Part shown: piece by piece, positions 10,144 to 22,180 of the stretch
How the letters are laid out: every line of letters starts with the position of its first letter
Numbering within the stretch: the first letter of the stretch is position 1
DNA from: Numida meleagris
Lineage: Eukaryota; Chordata; Aves; Galliformes; Numididae
Reading direction: 5' to 3'
Assembly: GCF_002078875.1 (NCBI RefSeq)
Contig: NC_034409.1
Location: 63,582,655 to 63,646,654 of the forward strand
DNA: 64,000 bases
Program-made: the position numbers and the translations under genes
The notes under the pieces: generated by a model
Seen by the model: only the letters and a program-made list of their open reading frames with translations
Told to the model about the DNA's origin: nothing
Databases searched by the model: none

Positions 10144-13100
10144 AGGATCATGCTTGATGCTCAGTTTCCATTTTTGCCCATAACCAACTTCCAGTGTTAC
10201 ACTGTGGATAGAGCTCTCTGAAGGCTTGTACTATTGGTATCAATTTTTGTAGCACTTAATGAATTCTGCATCTGTATGCTTGTGTATTTTCTTTTTCCAT
10301 TCGTATTGAGTAATTAGTGCATGTCCTTGTCCCATTCCTCTAATTTCAAAGGCACATCTCTGAATGTCCTTCCCAATCTGCAGACTAACCTGAGCAATAG
10401 GAGTTAATGGACTTGTCCCATCAACTCGGTGATGCTCTTCTTAAATCTTATGAGTATGCGCAGGTGTTGTTTGTTTCCAGTGATGTTCATATTCTTGGGG
10501 AGATCTTAGATTCATTGAAGGGTTTTCCTTGTTCACTGTAGAATATTAATCAGTAGAGTTATCTCTGATAAAATTTAATTAATTTTGCTGCAATGCACTC
10601 ATTTATTCAGAAGGCTACCACTGATATCCTGGATATTATGCATGTACTATATAGTTACAGCAAGTTTAATTTAATGTGCTGCATTTTTATTGATTTTTTA
10701 CTTTAGCAAAATACGGTCAAACAATCATGGATGGATTTAGAAAGGCTTTATAGTTCATAAGCATTGGCACATTCATTTTTGACTTTGTCAGCAAAGGAGA
10801 ATAAGATCAAACAAGGTGCAAGGATGCATTTGTTGCTTTGGGAGCCTCTATTTCAGAACTTGACATTGATAAACTGTTATAATTAATTCTCCCCATTTAA
10901 TGAGATGGTATACAATATCAGCGAATATAGGCTTTGATGTCAACATATTTTATTGACCATCTTCTTATATTAATTGGAACATGCCTTGATGGAGTTTTTC
11001 CCTGTGTATGACCAAAAGGGAAATATACAGAATTTTGCTTATGTGCCTGACCAAGAATACACACACTGAAATGGTTCACGCATGCTTACCCAAAGCAATT
11101 ATTCGCCAAAGTCAGAGAATGTTTTTCAGTGATAAAGCAGAAGGAATTGGGAAAGTGAACTTCTTGGCTCTAATCCTGGATTTGTCATTGAGTCAGGCAA
11201 GTCATTAAACACGGTTTGACTACAGCTTACCTATCTGTTTAATGGAGATAGTAACATTTTCCTGTTATGGAGAGAGATTGCAAGTCTTAATTAATACTGT
11301 GGAGCTCAATGCAGTACTCAAATGAAAGTCAAAACATTGCTTGGCATAGGTTAAATTATATGAAAACAAAGTGTAGTCTGATATTGCTTTAATTTTATGC
11401 ATTTTTTCTGACAGTTAAAATAATTTGATTGCACTGATGTTAACGTTCAAATACTTCAGGTTTATTGAAGAGCTCATACTAAAATTGAGTGCCATGATAG
11501 TTTACAGACTTTCATGTAAAACACTAAGAATAACTGGTTACTAATGCTGTGTGCAGCTGATGATTTTGTTTAGCTTTACAAGTGTGGGGAAAAAATGCCT
11601 GGAAAGTGTAAAGTTGAAGAATGTTTTGACATTAACAAACACTAGTAAGTGGTACTCGGTGGAACTCCAGAATGAAGCAATTAAGCAGATCAGCTTGCTT
11701 ACAGTGGGATAAAAGGGTAAGGCTACAGCAGAAGTGTAAATGGGTAAAAGGAACCAAATCCACAGAAAACAGTAATGGTTGTACAGCCGTGGCCCGGGTA
11801 GTACACTGGTAACCACAATAGAGAAAGTTACATTTTTTTCAAGACTATCTGTTTCTGATTATCTAAGATACATATTTCGGATTCCTGCATCACTGTATAT
11901 GAAGTACTTTTATCAGCTGATGATGGCCAATCTCAGGAACTCAAAGCTCAAACAGTTATGCCTCTGTTCTGTCTGGTGCCATATCTGGCTACTGCAGTGC
12001 CTGTGTCTCATTTGAAATCTGGAGGACTGAATGCATTGCTGCCAGTCAAGGCTTCTGCTTTACTCTTTAGGCTTTCCACCAGATCCTTGCTTAATTGTGC
12101 TTTCTGGGTGAGGACTCCGTGACGGTAAGCATCAATGTGAATGTCCACCTATCAGGAATTTTCAAGCTAAGTGGAGCATTTGCTGCTACAGAGTAAAGCA
12201 TTTTCCCCCATTGTTACAACAAAGAATTTGTTGCCAGTACAGTAACAAGCTTGTCCTTTCTGATTTCTGTCCTGCTGATTACTTGAATCAATATGGCACA
12301 TTAAAATGATGAGATCTGTTGATTCAGGTTGGATAGATAAGTGCCATGATGATGACAGACAGAAATCTCACAGATAAGTCTCTGAGCCTTAGAATGCACT
12401 GCAAATTATCCTGAAAAATTGTTTTCTGTTCATCTGAGTATCATTTATCTTCTTAGTTTCATTCTATTTTTCATGGGAATTTCAGTTGACCTAATTATGT
12501 TTTTTTTTTTCTGGCACACAGAAATTTTTTTGTCATAAACTGTGTTGCCATAAATAACAGGATCCTATTTCTCATCTCTGTCGAACGTAATTACTTTGAT
12601 GGCAATGCATTCAAATCTGCCTTGATATTAGAACTTTGCTTGCTTCTCTCAGTGATGGGACAGAGACTGAAGGTTTCTTAGTGCACCTCCTTTCACAAGG
12701 ACTTCCATGATCAAACACTTGCGACAAAGCTTGCTTAAATTTCTGTCTCTTGCTATTCTGAACACCAGCATGTTTCTGTAGCTTTCTGCTAACCATTTCC
12801 TTGTTCCACTGAAATCATGCAGTCCTCTTAATTCCAAGCTGTCTGAGGTCAACAAGGTCCCCAAGCTGGAAGCAGAGCTGAATGGAATTCCTGGAGCAAA
12901 AACCTAATGGGATTTTGAGGGGAACTATTGGGCCAGGTAAGATGAGATGGGTTGGAAATGTATGTGGACCTGAGCTGAGGTATTCTTAGTACGTGTACAG
13001 ATTATTTTCAACCTGACCTCATGAATTCCGTAGACTCAATTCTTAAGCCGCTGAATAAATGGCATTTACTTCTTATAAATTATTCCAGTGACAAGAGGAG

Positions 13101-16100
13101 ATATTTGTTGGAGGAATGTGATGCTCGAAGAGAGTAGGCTGTTGTCAGAGAGTGGTCACAGCCCTTTTCACAACATTTCATGTGGGGAATTCCTTATTTT
13201 CACTTAGTTTGTTAAACAGAGGATGCAAGGCATATCAGAACTCATGAATCTCACCTTTTCAGTTGCTTCTGGTTACGTTAATTTTCTGAGAAACACAATA
13301 CCAATGTGGCTTTATTTTCAAGGTTTTCTAGCCCCACATATGGATTTGGGTCATGTCTGCTGGCAGCCTACTTCAGAGGGGCTGTTTCCATGTATAGCCT
13401 GCGTAAAGCTCCACATTTAATTACTGCAGCTTAAACTATTATGCTTGTAAACACATTACTACTGTCAAAGTCCCCATAATGTCATTTTGATGTTCTCTAC
13501 GCTATTGATCTACCTCCGGCTTTGTGTGGATTTCCTGAGCTGACAGAAAATGTCAGAGCTGTCTTGTCCAAAAGCACCGGACTGCTCCAACCACTTTGTA
13601 GCTGCCTCCGGTTTACAAGGCATTCAGCATGTATTTGAGCGGCTCGGTAGATGCCCGTTTGATGTGCAATGTGCAACCTCCTGAGGCTCCAGATTTTTAC
13701 CCCGAGCTGATGCCAAAGTTCCACTCTATGATATGGAAATGCCAAGGTAATTTCATGCTTTGTACAGCTCTATGAATATTTTTAATTATGACAAAAATGC
13801 CATGGAAATGAAGATTGTTCTGGGTTTTATTGTTGCATGTAGTTTTGTATGACTCTAATTTCATAGCAATTTAGTTCATTTGACACTTCTGAGGTTTGTG
13901 GGTTGCCTGGAAGCATAAGAGAGTGAACCCCATATTTGTCATGGCTTTGATAACCTTGGCTAAGATAATGCAGGGACTTTTCTGCTGAGCACTGCTAGTG
14001 CCAGATTTTTAAACGTTGTTTTTTCTTCTGTCCTCACTGGAGACTGACAATCTCCAGGCTCTGAAAAGCCTCTGAAGCACAATCTTTCCCCACATTGCTT
14101 TGGTATGCTTAACACTACCCTGTAAGGACTACGTAGATGAGGGCAGGGGAATTTAACTTAGCCTCAGTGTCATCTCCACTCGTATGTATGATCTACCTTG
14201 AGCTTAGAACTTCGGGTGGTCATTGCTTTTGGTGTGTTAACATAGAGACTGGGCAAGTATGCAAGTTCTGCTATGAGCTCTTACCCTCCATCCTCTTCCA
14301 TCATTAGTCAAATAGGTTGTTTGAAAGCACATTTGTTTTGGCCATATTGAAGTAACTAACAGCCTGGACATGGCTGTCACCTGGGGTATCATCCCCTTGG
14401 TGTTGCTCATCCACTGGTGGTGTAAGCAAAACTGCCTGGTAGGGCTGGGCAGAGACTGAACATCTGTACTTTATTGGCTCTGGTGACAAAGATATCATGT
14501 GTGTCTAGGGGTCTTGTGCCCATCCCCTCTGTGAGTCTTCAGAGGAAGAGGAGTTGGCCCTGATTCCAGCTGAAGGTGGCAACTGAGAGCTCTGCTGCTC
14601 CTGATTCACTGCGGAGCTACCTGGCTGCCTCACTCAGATCTGTGAGCTCCCTCCTGATTTAAGGGGCTGCTGAAGACATCAAGGTTGGGACAGCAGGCCA
14701 TGGTCTGCTGTCTGAGGCAAAAGAGTTGGATATGAGAACATGCTATGTGAGCTATGCAGGAATATTCCTAGAGGTGAAAGCTGTGTTAGAAAAAGGGTTG
14801 CTGACTCATCATATCAATCTGTATTATATTACCTTCCAAAAAAGAAAATAAATGAGGCATCCTATGTCTGCTGAAGTCAATAATGCAACTCCCATTAGTC
14901 TGAGTATGTGTTAAGTTAGTAATTGATGTATTTGGCATATTAATGTGCTAATTTATGTAAACTGGATAGACCACATATTTCCTGAGAGATGATCAACAAA
15001 GGGGAAAGCAGACTTTATTATTTATTTTTACAATCTTACAAGTCAGTGTATAATGGATATGAAAATGGAGGGGGAATTCTATAATGTTTCACTACTTCCA
15101 TAATCAAAATTTGGTTTTCCTTCTCAATATTAACCAGTTTTTCAAATACTCTTGGACAAGCCCACATGTAATGTACAGAAAATGCAAAAATGGAAAAAGA
15201 ACTCCTGTATCATATCTTCCTTTTTTAAATATTTTCTGATCCCTGAGACTTTAAAATACTAAAGACTGAATTTAAACAGAAAACAGTGTTGCCTTACCTG
15301 GTAAGCATATAGATTTTTCCTCCTGTTCCCATATGAGTCTTGCTATTGCCTGCTTTCCTCAGTGTGTTCTGCAGCTGAAATTTCAATACCTGACTGTGCC
15401 AATAACATTTACTGAATCTCTTTCTTTTTTTTTTCTTTCTTTGAGTGAAATTCACCCTGTAGGAAGCAAATTGTTTGTGAACGAAATGAGATTTTTATGA
15501 ATAAATATATGATTTCAAGTGCTTCGACCCATTCCTACATAACTGAGAGCCCATTTTCCACACTGGGCTGCTTTAGAAGTTGTTTACTTAGAGTACCCAG
15601 TAACTGGCATGATTAATTAAAGGGTGTGACCAATGACTTGAGTTGTGTGAAGGAAGGTGCTACCTTTCTGTCTGCAATGTGCAGAGGAAAATGACTGGTG
15701 CTGGTGTCCTATAGGCTGGGCAAGGAATGCTCACCCCATGCACAGCAACGCAGGTGTAAAGGCAGCAGCGCAAGGGATGCTGGTGGACCACAGGCAGGGA
15801 GCATGAATGGAAGAGTTCTTTTGTCTTAATTTAGTTTTCAGTCTGTTGCCTATCCATGGGTAACTTCTGCTGAGCGTATGTAACAAATCTGCAGACCTCA
15901 CAAGAACTTTCTTTTTTTTGTATTTTTGAGGCAAAACTTTGGCTCTGAGGTGCTTTTGTTCATGATATTCTGACACCAGACCATGTGACCTGTGTGCTCC
16001 TAACACCTGCAAGGCGAGGGGAATAGCTGTTGTTTCCCTGCAAGATACTTGGATACCTGTGGTTTGACAGTAGTATGCAGAGTCTAATATTGTTATCTTT

Positions 16101-19100
16101 GTGTAGGGAAGAAATACTGCTAATGCAAGAAGGCTGCTTATTGAGGACACCTGGGAAATGGGAGAGAAAAGGCACTGATTTGAGGCATGCACATTTATAC
16201 TGAGATATGGTAACCCCATGAAGACAGGGAATATCTTTCAGCATACGTGCTAGGGAAGAAAACGAAGGATGTCATCTGTGCAGAACTGCAGCTCCTATTG
16301 TAAATTTCTGGGGGGAGAAATGTTTCCTGTAAGTATGACTCAGATTTCTGTGAATCAATAGAGCCTCTGAGTGTCAGAGGCAGTCAGTATATTTTAGAGG
16401 TGAAAGATAGTAAAGTCTGTAGCTGACTGGAGTGAGCCAGGACCCAGTCTTTCTTTTGGATATATTTTCTTTCAGTTTTTTTTTTGGGGGGGATAATGCA
16501 ATGTATAGGTGAGAGAGATTAAATCAGCTTAAGCAGAAAATATAATTTTATTATTATTAGTTGCATCTTCTTACATGGCTGAGGAAGATGTTAAGAACAG
16601 ATAGAAAGAGTGAGCTTAGGAATTTCTCTGGTGTGAATGTACCTTTGACCTGCTCAGACCTTGGACAAAAATGGAGAAGCCAGCTGTATCTGGGAAGGAA
16701 ATAGTATGCAACAGAAAATTAAGCACAGTTGAAAATGGTAGCAATTGCTTTTAATCAACTGTATCTATTAAGACTTGTTGGAGAGCAAAAAGATGTGTAT
16801 TGATAACAGGCTGATCAAATATTTAATAGTCCGCAAGAAATGTAAACGCATATGAATATTTTTTTCTTTATCTACAACTCCATTTACAGAACTCTCAGGC
16901 ATTCTGTAGCATCCATATGATCTAGGACGGGTAAACAGAAGTTGTTAAACGCTGTTTAAACTTTAAAGCAATCACACTGGCCTTTGTGTGTATTGTTACT
17001 GCTTTCCTTCTGCAAAAGCTATTCCTTTCTGTACATCGTCTCACTGAATATTGCCCATCATTAAAGAAATATCAGCCTAAACCTTTCATAAACTTATTTC
17101 TGAAAGAAGAGATTCAGTGCCAAAGACAGATTTCTGACTTTCATAAAGTGACCTTTTGTGGTATAGTTCATTGCTTTGTGCTGAGAGACTAACAAGCACC
17201 TGGAAGCTGCTGAGGTTGTAGGCTCGAAGTGTGTCAATCACTTTTGTTATGAAAAGACAAGTTGACAGCTTTTAAGATCTGTTTGTTAGAGGGACTGTGG
17301 GACATACCTTTAAAAGTCATAGGGCCTGTACTTATCAAAAAGAAAGCAAAGATAAATTTGCACTTGAACGTCTAAGTGACATCCTGTGTACGCTACTCCA
17401 GCCACCCTTGCACTTGTTTATTTTACTGTTTTATCTGATTTTGTCATTGAAATGGAAGGACTTTAGGTGGGAACCGGCTTCTTAAGGAGACTCGACGTTT
17501 TTTTTTTTTTTTCCCCATAAAAACATTTGTCACTAAAAGATAGCTTTGCTTTGGAAACTTCACAGACTGGGACTTCTACTTACAGGTTTTTTATAAACCT
17601 CATTTTATGCTGTATTTATCCATACTTGCTGAGGCCTGTAAAGCTTCATATAAATCTGGATTTACCTCACAGCTAAGAATAAATGGTACTTCAGAGCTTT
17701 CCTTCTTCAGCTGGCCAAAGATGGTAGAGTTGAGTTTTACATTGGGTTTTCAGTGGCATGAGGGGAATTCACATAAACCTCAGATTAAGTCTGTGTAAGT
17801 TACAGGTAGGAGCACTTCATATAAATGCCTGAACAGCTGAAATATCTTAATTCCATGTTCTAATTAGCTAGGGGGTTTATAATCCTAGTTCAGTTAGGAT
17901 GCTACATTACGTATGAATAACCGCAATTGTTTTAATTTGCTGGGCCTTTAAATTAAAGGTAGAGCTCTAGCATGGTCACTAGCCCAACCTTCATGTAGCT
18001 GGTGAAAGCTACCTGAGAAGCTCCACAAAGTGTATGTGATGTGGAGTCCTTGCTTGTAGCTGGTTGCAAGAATTTCTGTTAATGGTTTTTGTCTTCTGGT
18101 AATCTCCATCCTGAAACACCTTGGAATATCTTTATCAAGTTCCTGCATAATGCACATCACAAAATGATCCACACTCCAATTTTACACTAAATCTAGTGAG
18201 CACAGACAGTACTCGGGGAATTTCACCTGCACCGTAACATGTGTTATGCACCTCACTGCCAGGTCCCCGTGCTCCAGATACTTTCACCATAATTCTACTG
18301 GGGTGGATTTACAGAGAACCGAAGTCCCTTACACCTGCTCTGATGCACCAGCAACATACATCACAGCCCCTCAAAAATTAGGCTGCCTCCCAAGTATATG
18401 CTTATAACATTCCCAGAGGGGGCAAAAAAAAACAAAAAAAAATGCCCATAATGCATCATGGCCTGCTTTTTGCCATGTGTCCATGGCCTAATGCTGCATA
18501 TGACTTGTGGTCGATTCTGGAGGGAAAGAAAATTTTAGGCCACGCAGTCAAAAAGCACAATATTTTATTTACGTATATTTAAAATACGTCTATGTTTGCA
18601 AGTTTTTCATTCAAATGATTCAAAATCCAGATTAATTAGCAAAGTATTCTGCTGCAGCAGAATCCCTCCTTCCTTTTTTCCCGGGATGATGCCATGGGTT
18701 GCAGAGCCCTGAGGAAGCCCTTTGTACTGTCACCATGCCTTTGACTGGGGGACTGGGCCTTGGAGAACTTCTGGGATGACCTTGGATCAGCGTCTTTCAT
18801 TTACTGACTGCTTAGGAACACTCACAAACCGCCTTGTTTCTTATTCCATGAGTAAATGTAAGATATCTTGGTCTCATTATTTTTAAAGCTTTGTTGTTTT
18901 ATTAATAAGACTGTTTTTGTTTAGATGCTAGAAAAAATAAGCTTGCCCTCCTTTTCACTGTTCCTTATCTTTTCCTCTGTGCATTTGCTTCTCATGCTTC
19001 TTATTCAGAAAAAAAGCAACTTCTTTTTTTCTTTTTCTCCTTTAAATCCTGCCTTCCTGCATTCTCAAGAAATGCTGTGTGTGACTTTCCAGGTTTCACC

Positions 19101-20206
19101 CATTGAAAAAGCCTGGAGGCAACCTCTCTGGCATGCCAGTTGTTGCTCGTTTGCTTTGCTCAGGTTGTATCTCCTTTCTCTACCTGGCTGTAGGCTTTCC
19201 TTGGCAGGAACGCTTCTACTACCCCATCTAGCGCAGTCTCGATCTTAGTTGCTGAATTATTTTCTGAAAGATGTTTTTCCATTGGCAGCATTACTTGAAT
19301 TTTACAAAGCATTGGGAACTTCTTTAAAATTTGAGTAACACTAGGCTCCCAAAATCTAAAAAGGATGCCGTTCTTGTATTCTCTTGGCTGCATTTCTCTG
19401 TACAGCTACAGCCAGATCTGAGGGTTTTAGCACCTCAGCCCTTTAGCAAAGGTTTACTTCCAGAAACACTTGTCATTTCTTTCAGCTATCGTTCACTTTA
19501 ACTCTTTGATTCAGAAAAACTATCTGAGACTCAAATACCCTACTAAAAGTCAATTTTTTTTTTTTGCTTTTTAAGTATCTTCAGTCTTTAATCTTGTTTA
19601 AGCCATCATCATTTTAGCCTCTGAATACTCTAACTGGAGAAGTATGTCAAAACTTGTTTTACTTAGGCTAGGAATTTTTGTTTACTAAAATTCAATCTGT
19701 TGACTCTTAAGTACTGATGACAGTCCTAATTTCCTAAGGAAATTCACTCCTCTGTCTTTCAGACAACCTCTCTTCTTCCTAAACCTGTGTGCACTGAAGG
19801 AGAATTTAGCTATGGTTAACCTCTTGCATACCAATTTGAGATAATGTTCAAAATACCAGGAGGATGATAGCTACCCAAGAGAGGTCTGTGTCCTTCACTG
19901 CTGGTATTGAGAAGGTCTTTTTCTGTCCCTAGCTTCTTGTAAATGAAGATATGAGTAGCATCTTCTTTCTGGAGCTGTAAATTCAGGCTTTGTGCCAGTA
20001 TCTACCCAGGACCCCAAATTCTCCTTCATCTTTTTGATTAATCCTCATCAAGTGTGACAAATCACTGCTTGAGAGCCCATTTCAGTGGAAAATAAGCACA
20101 TTCCTCTCTGGCTTTGGCTACTTTGAAATCAGGCTTCTGTTGACTGAAGATCCAAATTACATAAAAATCAAAAACATGCCACATATAAACCAAGAAGAGC
20201 TCTGAA
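10144..20206. other. 10 kb repeat-poor, gene-free stretch
   Basis: About 10 kb without any recognised transposon, coding exon or RNA gene. It is AT-rich with small homopolymers (for example T15-16 at about 17500-17511). It contains a 162-codon minus frame at 15731-16219, discussed in the findings. Parts of it (13500-13800, 14820-14980, 17815-17960) look like constrained non-coding DNA, but that cannot be shown without alignment. Confidence 0.5.
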
Positions 20207-20408
20207 ATCATAGAATCATAGAATTAGCTAGGTTGGAAAAGACCTACAAGATCATCCAGTCCAACCATCCACCTACCACCAATAACCCCACTAAACCATG
20301 TCTCTTAACACTATTTCTAAACGTTTCTTGAACACCTCCAGGGACAGTGACTCAACCACCTCCCTGGGCAGCCCATTCCAGCACCTGACCACTCTTTCAG
20401 AAAAGTAG
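20207..20408 (-). mobile_element. CR1 LINE 3' end (minus)
   Basis: On the plus strand this opens with the reversed octamer repeat 'atcatagaatcatagaatt'. It continues 'ggttggaaaagacctacaag' 'atcatccagtccaacc', then 'cttgaacacctccagggac', 'cacctccctgggcagcccat' and 'tccagcacctgaccactctt'. All are in CR1 order, reading backwards into the ORF2 C-terminus. About 200 bases are present. It lies about 1.1 kb upstream of the likely transcription start of the CpG-island gene. Confidence 0.93.
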
Positions 20409-21049
20409 TAAAGTAGTATTATTGTCTGATTACCAATGCTGTTAGAGAACAACTTTTTTGATCAGCTTAAAGGATGTTCCCACAAGAAGGTAATAATGTA
20501 CTTCCCTAAATGGCTTGGAAATTCTGAAAACACTGAAACTATTCTCATTCAGCCATTGCTCTTCTTCTTTGTGTATGTGTTAAGCAAAAGTGATGTGGTG
20601 GCCCAGTGCTACAAGTAATGAACCATACCTGGTTCTGAGTTTGCTCTGAAGTTTAACGCTTCTGACACAGCCCTAGAACATATATGATCTTATTTTGCCC
20701 AGAGCAGTACTGGCTATCACTCTGACAGATGCACTGAAATTCAATTTTGTGGGATTGAAAGAGCAGCCAGTGACAAAAAGATGTTGTGGGATTGTGGGGT
20801 TTTAGTTTTGAGGAGACCATCTCCACACTAGCAGCAGCGCTGGGAGGGTTATGTGTTTTGTTATTCCTGGTGACATCAGATTAAGCAAGACAAAGAGGAG
20901 CAGCTGCTCATCCTCATAGTTGCAGTCTAGAGCGCCAGTCGGCAGGGTACTTGGGATGTGGTCTCACCTTTCTCCATATACCCTTCTAATCGCTGGTCCT
21001 CAGTAGGTGATGGAACAGGATGAGCTCTTACCTCTCCACCCCTCGTAGC
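20409..21049. other. Upstream flank of the CpG island
   Basis: Unique AT-rich sequence leading into the island. Near 20870 the plus strand carries 'tgacatcag' (one base from a CRE-like TGACGTCA) and near 20900 an E-box 'cagctg'. These short words are expected often by chance and I do not claim function. Confidence 0.4.
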
Positions 21050-21446
21050 TGTACCCTGAGCTTCTCGTTTCCCAGCCCCGTGCTCACTGCTGGTAGTGGC
21101 TCCTGGAGCCCCGTGCAGGGCCGGGCTTGCCCGGAGCCGGTGACTGACCGTCTTTTCCCTGCTCGCCCGGCATTTGTCCCTCGCAGGCGCGGTGCGGGGG
21201 GGGGGAGGGGGGCAGGATAACAACGGAAGGGGCCGGGGCTGCGCTTTGCCTCCTGCACCCGGGGAGAGGAGAGGCGCGGGGCGGCGGCTGCGGGCTGTCA
21301 GCCCGCGGGGCTCGGGGCTGCCGAGGCCACTCCCGTGGGCACACGGCGCTGCCGGGGCCCGTGGAGGCTCTCCCCACTCCTTCCTTTCCCGTGCAGCGGC
21401 GAGAGCGCCGAAACTCCTGCGAGCGGAGACACCCACCCCGCCGCCG

Positions 21447-21491
21447 CCTCCTCTTTCTTCTTCTCCTCCTCCTCCTCCTCCTCCTCCCCCC
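21447..21491 (+). repeat. (TCC)n polypyrimidine tract
   Basis: About 45 bases of almost pure pyrimidine on the plus strand are dominated by perfect TCC triplets from 21463 to about 21487, followed by a C run. It ends a dozen bases before the TATA-like element. Purine/pyrimidine mirror tracts like this can adopt triplex (H-DNA) structure in vitro. Triplet number is likely to vary between individuals. Confidence 0.95.
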
Positions 21492-21503
21492 GCCGCAAAT
21501 CCC

Positions 21504-21519
21504 AAATAAAAGGGCGGGG
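21504..21519 (+). promoter_or_regulatory. TATA-like element next to a GC box
   Basis: The word 'aaataaaagg' (21504-21513) overlaps 'gggcgggg' (21512-21519), a Sp1-type GC box. If the AT word acts as a TATA box, transcription would start at about 21535-21545, shortly before the candidate coding start. It differs from the ideal TATAAAAG at the first position. CpG-island promoters often lack any TATA, so its role is an inference. Confidence 0.4.
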
Positions 21520-21716
21520 GGCGGCAGGATGCGCGGCTCGGCGGGGAGGTCGGCGCCGCCGCCGGCCGCCTGATGCTGCCGCAATTCGCCATTGCCGGGC
21601 ACGGCTCGGAGCCGGGCGGAGGGAGACGAGGGGCAGTGGCGAGGGTCCGGGGGGCAGAGGAGCCGCAGCCCCCCCCGCCCGGCCGCCCCCGCGGGCCGCA
21701 GCAGCCGCGCTCCCCG

Positions 21717-21797
21717 ATGCCCGACCGCCGCCGGCGGGGAGCCCGGGGGGGACCGGGGGCCCGCTCCTGCCTGCTCTGGCTCTTTGTGCTGCTAAAG
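21717..21797 (+). CDS. First coding exon, unnamed membrane or secreted protein (partial)
   Basis: ATG at 21717 opens exactly 27 codons, ending at a strong splice donor (AAAG|GTAAGC, GT at 21798-21799) in phase 0. The peptide has an Arg-rich start (PDRRRRGARGG), then Ser-Cys and a hydrophobic core (LLWLFVLL), ending in Lys. This is the shape of a secretory signal peptide or signal anchor whose cleavage region lies in exon 2. An in-frame ATG at 21573 would add 48 residues rich in Pro, Gly and Arg. I prefer 21717 because it places the hydrophobic stretch near the N-terminus, but both ATGs have a weak Kozak context (C at -3). The exon sits inside the CpG island about 180 bases after the likely TSS. 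I do not recognise the gene. No confident second exon is seen up to 64,000. A non-coding first exon remains possible. Confidence 0.6.
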
Positions 21798-22180
21798 GTA
21801 AGCGCGGGGAAGGGGAGGGCTGCGCGCCCCGCGGGCGCGGGGCCGCCTTTGTGTGCTCGGCTGCGCCCCGAAGGCGGGAGCTCAGCCCCGGGTTCGGCTG
21901 CCCCCGCTTTGTGCTCCCGCCGCGAGGGGGGCGAAGGCGGGGCCGCTGCTCCCCGCACTCAGAAGTGCCGGGGAGGCGCCGTGCCCCCATCCTCCGTCGT
22001 GCCCGAAGTTAAGGCGGTGTAGTGGGAGCGCCGCGCCGGGCGCCCCGCGCTGTCCTTCAGCACCGCGGGCCGGCACCTGCCGCCGCGCCCCGCCAGCCCG
22101 CCCGGCTCCTGCCGGCTTCCCCCGGAGCTGCCGAGAAAGGCAGCTAACAAAGGTGGGCGGGGGGCGCGTGTCGCTTCGCC

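Larger units (their letters stand above)
21050..22180. promoter_or_regulatory. CpG island spanning promoter and first exon
   Basis: A block of about 1.1 kb is far richer in G+C and in CpG than the rest of the window, with sharp edges near 21.05 and 22.18 kb. Long stop-free frames on both strands (up to 343 codons on the minus strand) are a side effect of GC richness and read as low-complexity Ala/Gly/Pro/Arg. The island contains a GC box, a TATA-like element, a polypyrimidine repeat and a likely first coding exon. In vertebrates such islands mark promoters of broadly expressed or developmentally regulated genes. Confidence 0.9.

Noticed and set aside
20927..21958. 343-codon minus-strand open frame across the CpG island
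   Set aside because: Low-complexity Ala/Gly/Pro/Arg translation. Frames on both strands are open here because the DNA is GC-rich. No domain, and the plus-strand exon with a good donor explains the site better.
21298..22022. Several other 110-230 codon frames in the island (both strands)
   Set aside because: Shadows of GC-rich, stop-poor sequence, including poly-Ser/poly-Glu from the TCC repeat.
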